A DNA stretch of 39,306 nucleotides from Prevotella sp. (lineage in GTDB: Bacteria; Bacteroidota; Bacteroidia; Bacteroidales; Bacteroidaceae): assembly GCA_017474925.1 (NCBI GenBank), contig JAFVGN010000043.1:1-39306 (forward strand), written 5' to 3'. Shown here one piece after another: positions 19,671 through 27,665 of the stretch. Both the position numbers and the translations under genes were made by a program. Below the pieces are notes generated by a model. It searched no databases and was not told where the DNA came from. It saw only the letters and a program-made list of their open reading frames with translations. Position 1 is the first letter of the stretch; every line of letters starts with the position of its first letter.

Positions 19671-19851
19671 GATTTGGGGAGAGGCTTAGAATCCCCATAG
19701 AATCAGGGTGTGAATAGCGGCGTCTTTGGCCGGACGTGGTGGTTCGTGAATCGCTGGTTCAAAAATCCCGAAAGGGGCTACAACCTCCAAGGGAGCGTAC
19801 GTTAGACTAACAGCCGGGAGTTAGACCTCGGATGGGGTTATATGTGCGTAC
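19671..19851 (+). ncRNA. Structured 5' leader of rplM (candidate cis-regulatory RNA)
   Basis: About 180 bases that are much more GC-rich than the flanking intergenic DNA. Visible pairings are GATT-TGGGGA (19671-19680) with TCCCCA (19692-19697) and AATC (19701-19704); CGTC/GACG (19721-19724, 19733-19736); CCC-GAAA-GGG, a GNRA tetraloop hairpin (19767-19776); CTAAC/GTTAG (19807-19811, 19820-19824) nested in GTACG/CGTAC (19797-19801, 19847-19851). It lies between the -7 element and the rplM ATG. I infer autoregulation by a ribosomal protein of the operon. I cannot check whether a described RNA family covers it. Confidence 0.65.
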
Positions 19852-19900
19852 ATTAATAATAATAAGTAAAACTGTTTTTTAGTAGTAAATTTTAAACGAA

Positions 19901-20368
19901 ATGAACACTTTAAGTTACAAGACCGTTTCCGTATCGAAGGAAGCTGCCCGCGAACAGAAGGAATGGCTGGTCATTGACGCTACCGATCAGGTAGTTGGCC
20001 GCTTGGCCTCAAAGGTCGCCAAAATCATCCGCGGAAAGTACAAGCCCACCTTCACTCCTAATCAGGACTGTGGCGACAATGTTATCATCATCAACGCTGA
20101 CAAGGTGGTTTTCACTGGTAAGAAAGAGACTGACAAGGTTTACACCCGCTACACTGGCTATCCTGGCGGTCAGCGTTTCAACACGCCTGCCGAACTGCGC
20201 AAGAAGCCGTTTGGCGTTGAGCGTATCTTGAAGCACGCCGTTAAGGGCATGCTGCCCAAAGGTCCCCTCGGACGTGCGTTGTTGAACAACCTCTATGTCT
20301 ACAACGGCACAGAGCATCCGCATGAAGCCCAGAAGCCCAAGGCAATTGATATTAACCAGTACAAGTAA
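19901..20368 (+). CDS. rplM: 50S ribosomal protein L13 (uL13)
   Basis: A 155-residue early-assembly protein of the 50S subunit. WLVIDATDQVVGRLASKVAKIIRGK (in sections, about residues 22-46) and the KHAVKGMLPKGPLGR segment (about 111-125) are hallmarks. It is the first gene of rplM-rpsI-rpsB-tsf, behind a structured leader of about 235 bases, and lies 27 bases before rpsI. The ATG at 19901 follows TTTTAAACGAA, without a Shine-Dalgarno. Confidence 0.97.
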   Translation: MNTLSYKTVSVSKEAAREQKEWLVIDATDQVVGRLASKVAKIIRGKYKPTFTPNQDCGDNVIIINADKVVFTGKKETDKVYTRYTGYPGGQRFNTPAELRKKPFGVERILKHAVKGMLPKGPLGRALLNNLYVYNGTEHPHEAQKPKAIDINQYK

Positions 20369-20395
20369 AGTGTAAAATTATTAAAGAATTAAAAG

Positions 20396-20782
20396 ATGGA
20401 ATACATCAATGCAATAGGTCGTCGTAAGAGCTCGGTAGCTCGCGTTTATCTGTCAGAGGGTACTGGCAAGATTACGATCAACAAGAAAGACTTGGAAGTA
20501 TATTTCCCCTCAGCCATTCTGCAGTACGTGGTGAAGCAGCCACTGAACCTGTTGGAGGTTGCTGAGAAATACGACATCAAGGTAAACCTCGACGGTGGTG
20601 GTTTCACTGGCCAGAGCCAGGCACTCCGCTTGGCCATCGCACGTGCGCTGGTTAAGGTTAATGCCGAAGACAAGAAGAACCTGAAAGACCACGGTTTCCT
20701 GACCCGCGACTCTCGTGAGGTTGAGCGTAAGAAGCCCGGTCAGCCCAAGGCACGTCGTCGCTTCCAGTTCAGTAAGCGTTAA
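20396..20782 (+). CDS. rpsI: 30S ribosomal protein S9 (uS9)
   Basis: A 128-residue protein whose basic C-terminal tail (RRRFQFSKR) reaches the P-site tRNA. The start YINAIGRRKSSVARVYL and the segment GGGFTGQSQALRLAIARAL are characteristic. It is paired with rplM, as in nearly all bacteria. It is followed by a 183-base spacer before rpsB, long enough to hold regulatory structure. Confidence 0.97.
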   Translation: MEYINAIGRRKSSVARVYLSEGTGKITINKKDLEVYFPSAILQYVVKQPLNLLEVAEKYDIKVNLDGGGFTGQSQALRLAIARALVKVNAEDKKNLKDHGFLTRDSREVERKKPGQPKARRRFQFSKR

Positions 20783-20965
20783 TCCTGAGGTAACTGAACA
20801 ACGTTTAGCATCTAAACTAATTGGATTCGAAGGACTTGGTCTAAGAAACGGGATTACCGTGAATTCCCACATCCTGTTTGCTGATTCCTTAACCTCGACT
20901 ACCAGTTGGCTGATTCTGGACAGAATTAAAAAGAAAGTAAACAACAAAAAAAACAAAAAACAAAA
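20783..20965 (+). promoter_or_regulatory. rpsI-rpsB spacer, possible rpsB leader
   Basis: The 183-base spacer holds a GTTTAG/CTAAAC hairpin with a 3-base loop (20803-20817), a weaker GGGATT/AATTCCC pairing around 20850-20868, and a purine-rich A-rich tract just before the rpsB ATG. No TAnnTTTG promoter element is apparent. In E. coli the rpsB leader is a target of feedback by S2; a comparable role here is only inferred. Confidence 0.35.
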
Positions 20966-21817
20966 ATGGCAAGAACAAATTTTGACCAATTGCTGCAGGC
21001 AGGCTGTCATTTCGGCCACCTGAAGCGCAAATGGAATCCCGCAATGGCTCAGTATATCTATACCGAGCGCAACGGCATCCACATTATCGACCTCCACAAG
21101 ACGGTTGCCAAGATTGACGAGGCAGCAGACGCACTGAAACAGATTGCCAAGAGTGGTAAGAGAGTGCTGTTCGTCGCTACTAAAAAACAAACCAAGGAAA
21201 TCATCGCCGAGAAAGCTCAGAGCGTTGGTATGCCTTATGTAACAGAGCGCTGGCCAGGTGGTATGTTAACCAACTTCCCGACCATCCGCAAAGCCGTTAA
21301 GAAGATGGCCAATATCGACAAGCTGATGCAGGATGGAACTTATGCCAACCTGTCAAAACGTGAGCTGCTGCAGGTTACACGCCAGCGCGCCAAGCTGGAG
21401 AAGAACCTCGGTTCTATCGCTGACCTGAACCGTCTGCCCTCTGCCCTTTTCGTCGTTGACGTGCTGAAGGAGCAGATTGCCGTTCATGAGGCTAACCGTC
21501 TGGGTATCCCCGTATTCGGTATCGTAGACACCAACTCTGACCCCAAGAACATCGACTTTGTGATTCCCGCAAACGACGATGCAAAGGATTCTGTAGAGGT
21601 TATCCTCTCTGCTTGCTGTGCCGCTATCAACGAAGGTATTGAGGAGCGCAAGGTTGAGAAGGCTGACGAGAAGGCCGCTGATGCCCAGGCTGAAGCCGAC
21701 GAAGAAGAGGCAAAGCCCAAGCGTCAAGCACGCAAGCCCCGTAAGGCTGCCGAAGAGGCTGCTCCTGCCGTAGAAGCTGCCGCTGAGGAAGCTCCTGCTG
21801 AGGAAGCAAAAAAATGA
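20966..21817 (+). CDS. rpsB: 30S ribosomal protein S2 (uS2)
   Basis: A 283-residue S2. The core begins NFDQLLQAGCHFGHLKRKWNP and includes FVATKKQTKEIIAEKA, the YVTERWPGGMLTNF segment and IPVFGIVDTNSDP. After about residue 235 it carries an extra tail rich in Ala, Glu and Lys, ending in EEAPAEEAKK, which is longer than the E. coli form and probably disordered. It is followed after 82 bases, including a strong hairpin, by tsf. Confidence 0.96.
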   Translation: MARTNFDQLLQAGCHFGHLKRKWNPAMAQYIYTERNGIHIIDLHKTVAKIDEAADALKQIAKSGKRVLFVATKKQTKEIIAEKAQSVGMPYVTERWPGGMLTNFPTIRKAVKKMANIDKLMQDGTYANLSKRELLQVTRQRAKLEKNLGSIADLNRLPSALFVVDVLKEQIAVHEANRLGIPVFGIVDTNSDPKNIDFVIPANDDAKDSVEVILSACCAAINEGIEERKVEKADEKAADAQAEADEEEAKPKRQARKPRKAAEEAAPAVEAAAEEAPAEEAKK

Positions 21818-21832
21818 AGAGTAAATAAAAGA

Positions 21833-21863
21833 ATTGCTACCGCTCCAACAAAGCGGTAGCAAT
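21833..21863 (+). promoter_or_regulatory. Hairpin between rpsB and tsf
   Basis: ATTGCTACCGCT pairs perfectly with AGCGGTAGCAAT (12 base pairs, 7-base loop). It is followed by A-rich sequence, not a U-run. It is likely an intercistronic stabiliser or processing site that sets the S2 to EF-Ts ratio. Confidence 0.6.
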
Positions 21864-21899
21864 AAATAATCCAAAAAAGTAAATCGAAAGAATAACATT

Positions 21900-22895
21900 A
21901 TGGCAATTTCAATTGATGATATCAAGAAGCTTCGCGCTATGACTGGCGCTGGTCTGGCTGACGTTAAGAAAGCCCTGACCGAGGCCGAGGGCGACTTCGA
22001 CAAGGCAAAGGAACTGCTCCGTGAACGCGGACTTGCCATCGCTGCCAAGCGTAGCGACCGTGAGACTTCAAATGGTTGTGTACTCGTAAAGGCTGTCGAC
22101 GGCTTTGCCGCTATGATTGCTCTGAAGTGCGAAACCGACTTTGTTGCTAATGGTGCAGACTTCATTGCCCTGACTCAGAGCATTCTCGATGCAGCCATCG
22201 CCAACAAGTGCAAGGACATCGAGGCTGTCAAGGCTCTCAACATCAATGGTCAGACTGCTCAGGAGGCTGTCACACAGCGTTCTGGTATCACTGGTGAGAA
22301 GATGGAGCTTGATGGCTATCTCGTACTCGAGGGTGACAACATTGAGGTATACAACCACATGGGCAAGAACACTCTGTGCACTATGGTTCAGCTGAACAAG
22401 AATGCAGCAGAGATTGGCCACAAACTGGCCATGCAGGTCGCTGCCATGAAGCCCGTTGCACTGAACGCAGAGAGCGTTGACCAGAAGATTCTGGACGAGG
22501 AATACAAGACCGCTGTCGAGAAGTCAAAGCTGGAGCAGGTTCAGAAGTATGTTGACAACAAGCTGAAGAAGGCAGGCATCAACCCCAACCTTGTTGATTC
22601 TGAAGATCACATCGAGAGCAACATGACCAAGGGCTGGCTCACACAGGAGCAGGCTGACGAGGCTCGCAAACTGATTGCCGAGGGTAAGGCAGAGGGCGAA
22701 GCTCAGCTCAAGATGCCTATGATTGAGGGTATTGCCAAGGGCCGTGTCCAAAAGTTCCTGAAAGAGAGCTGTCTGGTTGACCAGGAGTTCCAGTTCGGCG
22801 ATGGCGACAAGGCTACCGTTTCTCAGTGGCTTGCCCAGCAAGACAAGGAGCTGAAGATTGTTGACTTCAAGCGTTTCACGCTCGTTGCAGAATAA
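21900..22895 (+). CDS. tsf: Elongation factor Ts (EF-Ts)
   Basis: A 331-residue guanine nucleotide exchange factor for EF-Tu. The N-terminal UBA-like domain (IDDIKKLRAMTGAGLADVKKAL, in two parts, residues 4-25) contains the TGAGL signature. The core holds CETDFVAN (about 79-86) and LAMQVAAMKP. The C-terminal part resembles the long EF-Ts of Bacteroidetes. It is the last gene of the operon and is followed 22 bases later by a strong terminator. Confidence 0.96.
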   Translation: MAISIDDIKKLRAMTGAGLADVKKALTEAEGDFDKAKELLRERGLAIAAKRSDRETSNGCVLVKAVDGFAAMIALKCETDFVANGADFIALTQSILDAAIANKCKDIEAVKALNINGQTAQEAVTQRSGITGEKMELDGYLVLEGDNIEVYNHMGKNTLCTMVQLNKNAAEIGHKLAMQVAAMKPVALNAESVDQKILDEEYKTAVEKSKLEQVQKYVDNKLKKAGINPNLVDSEDHIESNMTKGWLTQEQADEARKLIAEGKAEGEAQLKMPMIEGIAKGRVQKFLKESCLVDQEFQFGDGDKATVSQWLAQQDKELKIVDFKRFTLVAE

Positions 22896-22917
22896 AATTG
22901 ACCAGTCAAAACATAAA

Positions 22918-22955
22918 AGAATCGGTGTTAGAAACAACACCGATTCTTTCTTTTT
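22918..22955 (+). terminator. Terminator after tsf
   Basis: AGAATCGGTGTT pairs perfectly with AACACCGATTCT (12 base pairs, 6-base loop) and is followed by TTCTTTTT. It is a clear Rho-independent terminator. Confidence 0.92.
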
Positions 22956-23095
22956 CAACATATCAGGAAAATAGTTGAGACGTTTAAGACGCTTGGGGCC
23001 CAACCCGCGCGAATACCTAGCAGGCAACCATACTCGTTTACAAATTTTAGCAAAAAGATAAAGACAGAAAACTAGGATGCGCCATGATTATTTCG

Positions 23096-23103
23096 TACCT
23101 TTG
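23096..23103 (+). promoter_or_regulatory. Promoter of the phosphatase pseudogene (-7 element)
   Basis: TACCTTTG followed by C matches the consensus; no good -33 TTG is seen. It leaves a leader of about 165 bases. The stretch 22956-23095 upstream of it shows nothing I can support. Confidence 0.5.
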
Positions 23104-23131
23104 CATTGTCAACAGAAAAGACGGAATGAAC

Positions 23132-23191
23132 GCGCAGGGCAGCAAAAATTAGTTCTCAGGCCTGACAAAATTTCCTCCCTGCCCAGAGCGC
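23132..23191 (+). promoter_or_regulatory. Structured leader of the phosphatase pseudogene
   Basis: The outer arms GCGC-GGGCAG (23132-23135, 23137-23142) pair with CTGCCC-GCGC (23179-23184, 23188-23191). Inside, AAATT/AATTT and the perfect palindrome TCAGGCCTGA (23156-23165) add further stems. Together they would make one long hairpin in the 5' leader. Function unknown. Confidence 0.4.
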
Positions 23192-23274
23192 AAAAATGAA
23201 GTCGCGAATGGAGGCAAGAAACTAACTAACCAACAAAACCTAAAAACAAAAATAAAACAAACAAGCCACGTATT

Positions 23275-24049
23275 ATGAAAAGGAATCTGTTAATTGCTAT
23301 AGCCACCGTCATAGCTATTAGTGTGTATTCACAGTCGAAGCATCCCAAACCGTTCGTCACAAAAGCTGAAAGACCCGCTCCTTATAGCTGGATACCCCAT
23401 TTCCCAGAAGTGACAAAGGGAGAATTTTCAACGATTTCTATTACTACCAGTTAAGCATGGAATGTCGTCAGGACGAATCGAATGTCCAAAATGCCGTCTG
23501 GGATGATGGCGCTGAGTTGTATGAGGTCTTTGACAGCATTCTTGGACTTGGTCATCGCTTGGATTACGAGACAACACCAGAGATTCTTTATTTGTGTGAG
23601 CGTGCAGTCAGTGATGTGGATGCTGCCAACAAGGTGGTTAAGAACAAGTACAAGCGCATGCGTCCGTATGTCACTTTCAAGGAAGAGTCGCTCACCCCGG
23701 AAAATGATGCAAAGAAGGCTGGCCCTTCAGTTATCCATCAGGCCACGCCAGCCGAGGTTATATGTTCGCACTGGTGCTTTGTACGATTATGCCCGAAAGA
23801 ACCAATGAGATCTTGGTCCGTGCTGAGAAGTATGCCCAGAATCGTGTCGTCTGCGGCCATCACTGGAAGAGCGACATCGATGCCTCGCTTCTGCTGGCTG
23901 CGGGTATGTTTGCCAACGTTGTACGCACTGAGGCCTTTCAGGAGCAACTCAAAAAGGCACGCGCTGAGTATCTTGCTATCATCGGCGGCAGTACTGATGT
24001 GACTCCAGAGACTAATGCTGAACCTCGTACGGCTGCCGTCTACCCCTAA
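23275..24049 (+). pseudogene. Class A acid phosphatase (PAP2 superfamily), broken by two frameshifts
   Basis: Reading starts with a signal peptide (MKRNLLIAIATVIAISVYSQ) and hits TAA at 23452. If one T is restored in the T-run at 23425-23428, the frame continues as GEFFNDFYYYQLSMECRQD. A second single-base loss near 23717-23719 breaks the frame again before WPFSYPSGHASRG. The repaired protein of about 258 residues has all three PAP2 motifs: K-x6-RP (KNKYKRMRP), PSGH, and NR-x5-H-x3-D (NRVVCGHHWKSD), with Asn in place of the usual Ser. It would be a periplasmic non-specific phosphatase. It ends 4 bases inside the convergent neighbour. Sequencing error in homopolymers is an alternative. Confidence 0.8.
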
Positions 24050-24879
24050 CGATAGGCATATTGCATTTTCATGGCGATATAGCCCTTAGGCCACTTGGCT
24101 TTGTCGAGATAGAATTTCGCAGTTCCATGGCTAAGTAGGAAAAGGCCAGGTCTTATCTCCTTGAACTCATAATACATACTGTTCTGGTCCTCCTGATAGC
24201 TGAGGCGCGATATCTGCCAGCAGTCATCGGCAATGTGGACCTTCATGTTGTCGAGCTTTACGACGTAAAAAGTCCTGTTGCCCGACGTGTAGCTGCCACT
24301 ATACTCCAGACCCGTGTCTTGCTTCTTCCTGCGTTTCTTCTGCAGTTCCTTCACTTTCTGGCGCACTTTCTTGTAGAACCTGTCGTACACGTTGTCGCTC
24401 ATCATGCCGTCGTGCTTCAAGAACGAGGCTTTCTGCTTCTCGGTGAGAGGCTGCTTCATCTCCACCATGCGCACATTGGAAGTCGTTATCTTACCCTTTT
24501 TGAAGTAGACATCCTCTGCCATCGTAATGCCAAAGTGCTTGTGCTCCCTGAGGGCATCGACAATGGGGCCATAGCCCGCCAGGCGGGCAGCAAAGGTGAT
24601 GGTACGGCGGTGCGGGAACTTGGTCAGATCGATGTCCTTCTCGAGTTGGCAGGTGACGGAATATCGCAGTGTGGCGATGCGTTCCTTCAGTGGTTTAGCA
24701 TTGGCAAGGACCTGTTTCAGCAGGTATTCCTCAAAGGTCATACCGTCAGCCAGCACCGTCACCTCGTCGAGACGAAGCGAATAGGCAATAGTATCGCCCT
24801 CGTCCTGCGCATGTATATCCAGCGCTAAGACGACGGCGAGTAAAATAGTGGCGAAAAACCGTTGACCTAAAAGGCTCAT
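24046..24879 (-). CDS. Secreted protein of unknown function
   Basis: About 277 residues with an N-terminal signal peptide (hydrophobic FFATILLAVVLAL, then HAQ before the mature part). The mature protein begins YSLRLDEVTVLADGMTFEEYL and contains a very basic stretch (QKVKELQKKRRKKQDTG, about residues 185-201). I do not recognise a family with certainty; the arrangement recalls large secreted Bacteroidetes proteins that follow carboxypeptidase-regulatory domains. The ATG at 24879 overlaps the stop of the upstream lipoprotein gene (TGATG), so it is translationally coupled and last in the ompA-lipoprotein operon. A GTG one codon upstream is possible. Confidence 0.75.
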   Translation of the reverse strand: MSLLGQRFFATILLAVVLALDIHAQDEGDTIAYSLRLDEVTVLADGMTFEEYLLKQVLANAKPLKERIATLRYSVTCQLEKDIDLTKFPHRRTITFAARLAGYGPIVDALREHKHFGITMAEDVYFKKGKITTSNVRMVEMKQPLTEKQKASFLKHDGMMSDNVYDRFYKKVRQKVKELQKKRRKKQDTGLEYSGSYTSGNRTFYVVKLDNMKVHIADDCWQISRLSYQEDQNSMYYEFKEIRPGLFLLSHGTAKFYLDKAKWPKGYIAMKMQYAYR

Positions 24880-25622
24880 CACTTGGTAATGGGTACCGTG
24901 AAGGTGCGTCCGTCGCGCAGCACGAAGGTGATGGAACTGCCATCTACAGCAGGGATAATCTCCAGGAACATGTCATCCTGACCGTTCTTACCATTTGTGC
25001 CGTTGTGGCCATCTTCTCCATCAGTACCGTCTTTGCCAGCAGCACAGAAGCCCGTATCGGTCCAAGTATTGCCACCGTCAGTAGAGATTTCCCAGTTGAG
25101 GGTGTCGGGATTGATGCGCACCTGAGGGACAAAGACATTGCTTTCGGAAGAACTCTTTCCGTCCTTTCCGTCCTTACCGTCAGTAGCCCCTGCCCTTACC
25201 TTGTCGCCATTGTTGTCAAGCAGCCACTGACCATTGACGGTCCAATACCATATCCCGTCATTCGGGTCCTGCTCTGCACTTATCTGGAAGATAGCATCCT
25301 TCCCATCCTTACCGTCAGCTCCATTGCGACCATTATGTATAGTATAGGTTTTCCCCGTATTGAACTTAATAGTATAGGAGCCGTCGGCATTCTTCACCAC
25401 GTCAGTAATATATCCCCTTGTCTCAATGGCATGGATGACTTCGTTCAGCAGCGCGATATTGATATTGGCCTCTAATACCATCGCCTCAAGTGTCTCTACA
25501 CGCGCGCCTAACTTCTGCAGTTTGTCGGTGTAGTTATACTTGTCGCAGGATGTCAAGATCAATGCCACCATTATTAACAGGCTGAAGCATATGGTAATTT
25601 TTCTGATAGTCTTCATGGGCAT
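24879..25622 (-). CDS. Lipoprotein with collagen-like repeats (DUF4988-like), copy 2
   Basis: A 247-residue lipoprotein: signal and lipobox (LILTSC) are followed by a short coiled coil (KLQKLGARVETLEAMVLEAN). Then comes a beta segment YITDVVKNADGSYTIKFNTGKTY. Collagen-like GADGKDGKD, DGKDGKDGK and GKDGTDGEDGHNGTNGKNG blocks separate a module with WYWTVNGQWLL and the STDGGNTWTDTG motif. It ends in a strand, DGRTFTVPITK. The N-terminal part fits what is annotated as DUF4988 (PL29 lyase N-terminal domain), but no lyase domain is present. It is a paralogue of the upstream gene, 6 bases away. The start may be the second Met at 25616. Confidence 0.85.
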   Translation of the reverse strand: MPMKTIRKITICFSLLIMVALILTSCDKYNYTDKLQKLGARVETLEAMVLEANINIALLNEVIHAIETRGYITDVVKNADGSYTIKFNTGKTYTIHNGRNGADGKDGKDAIFQISAEQDPNDGIWYWTVNGQWLLDNNGDKVRAGATDGKDGKDGKSSSESNVFVPQVRINPDTLNWEISTDGGNTWTDTGFCAAGKDGTDGEDGHNGTNGKNGQDDMFLEIIPAVDGSSITFVLRDGRTFTVPITK

Positions 25623-25628
25623 GAATAA

Positions 25629-26336
25629 TTAGTTTCTGTATAGTGGAATTCTAAAAGTCTGGCCGGACTTGGTAGTGATTACCATATACTCTCTATCGCC
25701 GTCCGATTCGTAACTGACATAGGTAAAGAACTGGTTTCCGTCCTTACCGTCCTTACCGTCTACACCATCTTTACCATCCTTACCGTCCTTGCCATCGCGT
25801 CCCTTGGCCGAGGTGCCTGTGGATATCCAGCTGACACCACCGTCAGTAGAGATTTCCCAAATACCCGTTTCAGGATTGATACGTAACTGTGGAGACACAG
25901 CGTCCTTGCCATCCTTGCCGTCCTTGCCGTTGACTCGGACTTTCTCACCGTTCACCAGCAGCCATACGTTATTGATCTTCCAGTACAGGTTGCCGTCTAC
26001 GGGGTCTTTCTCAACGGTAATGTCGGGCATCTCGGCATCCTTGCCGTCCTTGCCGTCTGCACCGTGGAAGATTATGATAGGACCTGCGTTTGCAAAATTG
26101 ATGAGGTATCCGTCTGTCGTCTCGCGGACATTGGTAATATAGTCGCCCGACTCCATAGCCATCGCAATGATCTCCAAAGCCTCGATATCGGAATTCATCC
26201 GTTTAACCAGATCCTCCAAGTAGCTGACACGAAAGTCGAGTGCATCGATCTCGTCCTGATAATCCGTACAAGAGGTATTCAGTAGACCACCACTCACCAG
26301 CAGAACTACCAATAATATTGTTTTTAGACTTTTCAT
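25629..26336 (-). CDS. Lipoprotein with collagen-like repeats (DUF4988-like), copy 1
   Basis: A 235-residue lipoprotein with signal and lipobox (LLNTSC), a coiled coil (RVSYLEDLVKRMNSDIEALE) and the strand YITNVRETTDGYLINF. GADGKDGKD, NGKDGKDGKD and a longer Gly-Lys-Asp run (about residues 183-205) flank the WKINNVWLLVNGEKV module and the motif STDGGVSWISTG. The end is SGQTFRIPLYRN. It shares domain order and motifs with the next gene, so the pair arose by duplication. Such Gly-x-y stretches could form trimeric stalks on the outer surface. This is inference; no function is known. Confidence 0.85.
   Translation of the reverse strand: MKSLKTILLVVLLVSGGLLNTSCTDYQDEIDALDFRVSYLEDLVKRMNSDIEALEIIAMAMESGDYITNVRETTDGYLINFANAGPIIIFHGADGKDGKDAEMPDITVEKDPVDGNLYWKINNVWLLVNGEKVRVNGKDGKDGKDAVSPQLRINPETGIWEISTDGGVSWISTGTSAKGRDGKDGKDGKDGVDGKDGKDGNQFFTYVSYESDGDREYMVITTKSGQTFRIPLYRN
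25737..25797. repeat. Nine-base repeats encoding Gly-Lys-Asp in lipoprotein copy 1
   Basis: Near-identical 9-base units (CCGTCCTTA and variants on the plus strand) repeat about six to seven times and encode the Gly-Lys-Asp run. Shorter blocks of the same unit occur at about 25910-25930 and 26040-26060, and in copy 2 at about 25160-25185 and 25295-25315. Such DNA repeats can change in number by slippage. Confidence 0.7.
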
Positions 26337-26392
26337 ATTTTCAGTTTTTTATGTTTGACAAATTCAATAATTCACTTATTTCGCTGTATGAC

Positions 26393-27631
26393 TTACCAGT
26401 TGTCCTGCATGGGAACTGGGTTGTCTGGGTCATAGACGAAGCAGATGCATACACGGTTGTCGGCAGGGATGTCGAAGGGTTGTACACGGTCGCCCTTAGC
26501 AAAACGACGGATGCGCCACTCCTCGATGCCAGCATCCTGTAAGTACTGTGATACTGCCTCGGAGCGCTCACGCGAGAGTCGCAGGTTAATCTCGGGTGTA
26601 CCAGTATCCTTATCAGCATAACCCGACAGGCGGACAAATGCCCTCGGATGTGCATCGAGATAGCGCAGCAGGCGAGTCAGCTTGGATATCTGATTGCTGC
26701 GAATGATGCTTTGGTTGATGACAAAATGGATGTTGACGTTAAACGAGATCTTCTCGACAGGTACATCGACGAACTTAGGTTCCTCTTTGGGTTCCTCCTT
26801 GGGCTTGTCCGGTTTGTGGATGATGGTTTGTGTAACGACCTCATTATAGCGTGCTTCGGTACGTCCATAGCGGGAGCCAAGGGCAAACTTGACACCCACC
26901 AAAGCATTGAAATGCCAGTCGCGGTTATTGCCACGTCCACGCTTGGAATTGAAATGGTCGGGCAGCATCTGGGCATTCACCTCTGCACCAACAGCAATCT
27001 GGTCAGTCACATAGTAGTCGTACCCGAGTCCGAACTTGACTACCGGATTCCAGCGGCTCTTTTTCCACAGCTTCTGGAAATCAATGCCATAACGTTTGTC
27101 AGCTTCCACTGCATCGTCGTTATTGAAGGCATAGCTAGCACCCACGCCTGCAAAAACATAAGCATAGTTGTTGCGTGAAGGTTTGCTGCCCAGGAATAAG
27201 GCTGTCAGATTCAACTCGGCATCGATAGTGCCCTGCACAAAATTCCAACTATACTTTGCCTCGGGATAAGCATAGCGGTTGCGGGCCCACAGGCCATTCA
27301 CGCTGGCCCGAAGGCCAAAAAACTCGCTCAGCTGATAGCCTGCAGACAACTGGAGGGCAGGAGACAGCAGCTGGGAGAATTCTGCTTCGCCCACATCGAA
27401 GGCTAAGCCGCCTTGGGCTTTCAGATACCAGTGAGGCACATGAAAAAAGGTGCCCTCTGACAAGAGTTCTTTTGACGTCTCAATAATGGTGTCGTTCTCC
27501 TGAATATGCATATCAGGGGAAGCAAAATCCCCTTTTTCAGCAAAGACAGGAAGAGAAAGACACATGGTTAGCAACGTCAAAACACAACTTGATAAAAAAG
27601 ATTTCATTAGCTTGTTTTGAATAGTTCTCAT
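26393..27631 (-). CDS. OmpA-like outer membrane protein (beta-barrel plus peptidoglycan-binding domain)
   Basis: About 412 residues. After the signal peptide (MKSFLSSCVLTLLTMCLSLP, VFA) comes a barrel-like domain (about 60-270) with repeated aromatic beta-strands. A short Pro/Lys/Glu-rich linker (HKPDKPKEEPKEEPKFVDVP) follows, then an OmpA C-terminal domain with FVINQSIIRSNQISKLTRLL, the SGYADKDTGTPEINLRLSRERSEAV core (Asp and Arg for diaminopimelate binding) and YLQDAGIEEWRI. It should tie the outer membrane to peptidoglycan. It is the first gene of a four-gene operon. I start at the ATG at 27631; MKSFL at 27607 is equally possible. Confidence 0.88.
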   Translation of the reverse strand: MRTIQNKLMKSFLSSCVLTLLTMCLSLPVFAEKGDFASPDMHIQENDTIIETSKELLSEGTFFHVPHWYLKAQGGLAFDVGEAEFSQLLSPALQLSAGYQLSEFFGLRASVNGLWARNRYAYPEAKYSWNFVQGTIDAELNLTALFLGSKPSRNNYAYVFAGVGASYAFNNDDAVEADKRYGIDFQKLWKKSRWNPVVKFGLGYDYYVTDQIAVGAEVNAQMLPDHFNSKRGRGNNRDWHFNALVGVKFALGSRYGRTEARYNEVVTQTIIHKPDKPKEEPKEEPKFVDVPVEKISFNVNIHFVINQSIIRSNQISKLTRLLRYLDAHPRAFVRLSGYADKDTGTPEINLRLSRERSEAVSQYLQDAGIEEWRIRRFAKGDRVQPFDIPADNRVCICFVYDPDNPVPMQDNW

Positions 27632-27665
27632 AAGCAATCAAGTACATTTTTATGATTGGTTTCAG

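Noticed and set aside
19665-19860. rplM leader as tmRNA, RNase P RNA or SRP RNA
   Set aside because: The GGTTCAAAAATCC stretch looks like a T-arm, but no matching acceptor, tag frame or conserved RNase P or SRP motifs are present.
25737-25797. CRISPR array at the 9-base repeats
   Set aside because: The units are short, contiguous and in frame within a lipoprotein gene. No spacers or cas genes are present.
25629-26336. Polysaccharide lyase activity for the DUF4988-like proteins
   Set aside because: The proteins have only the N-terminal-type domain and collagen-like linkers; no lyase domain is visible.
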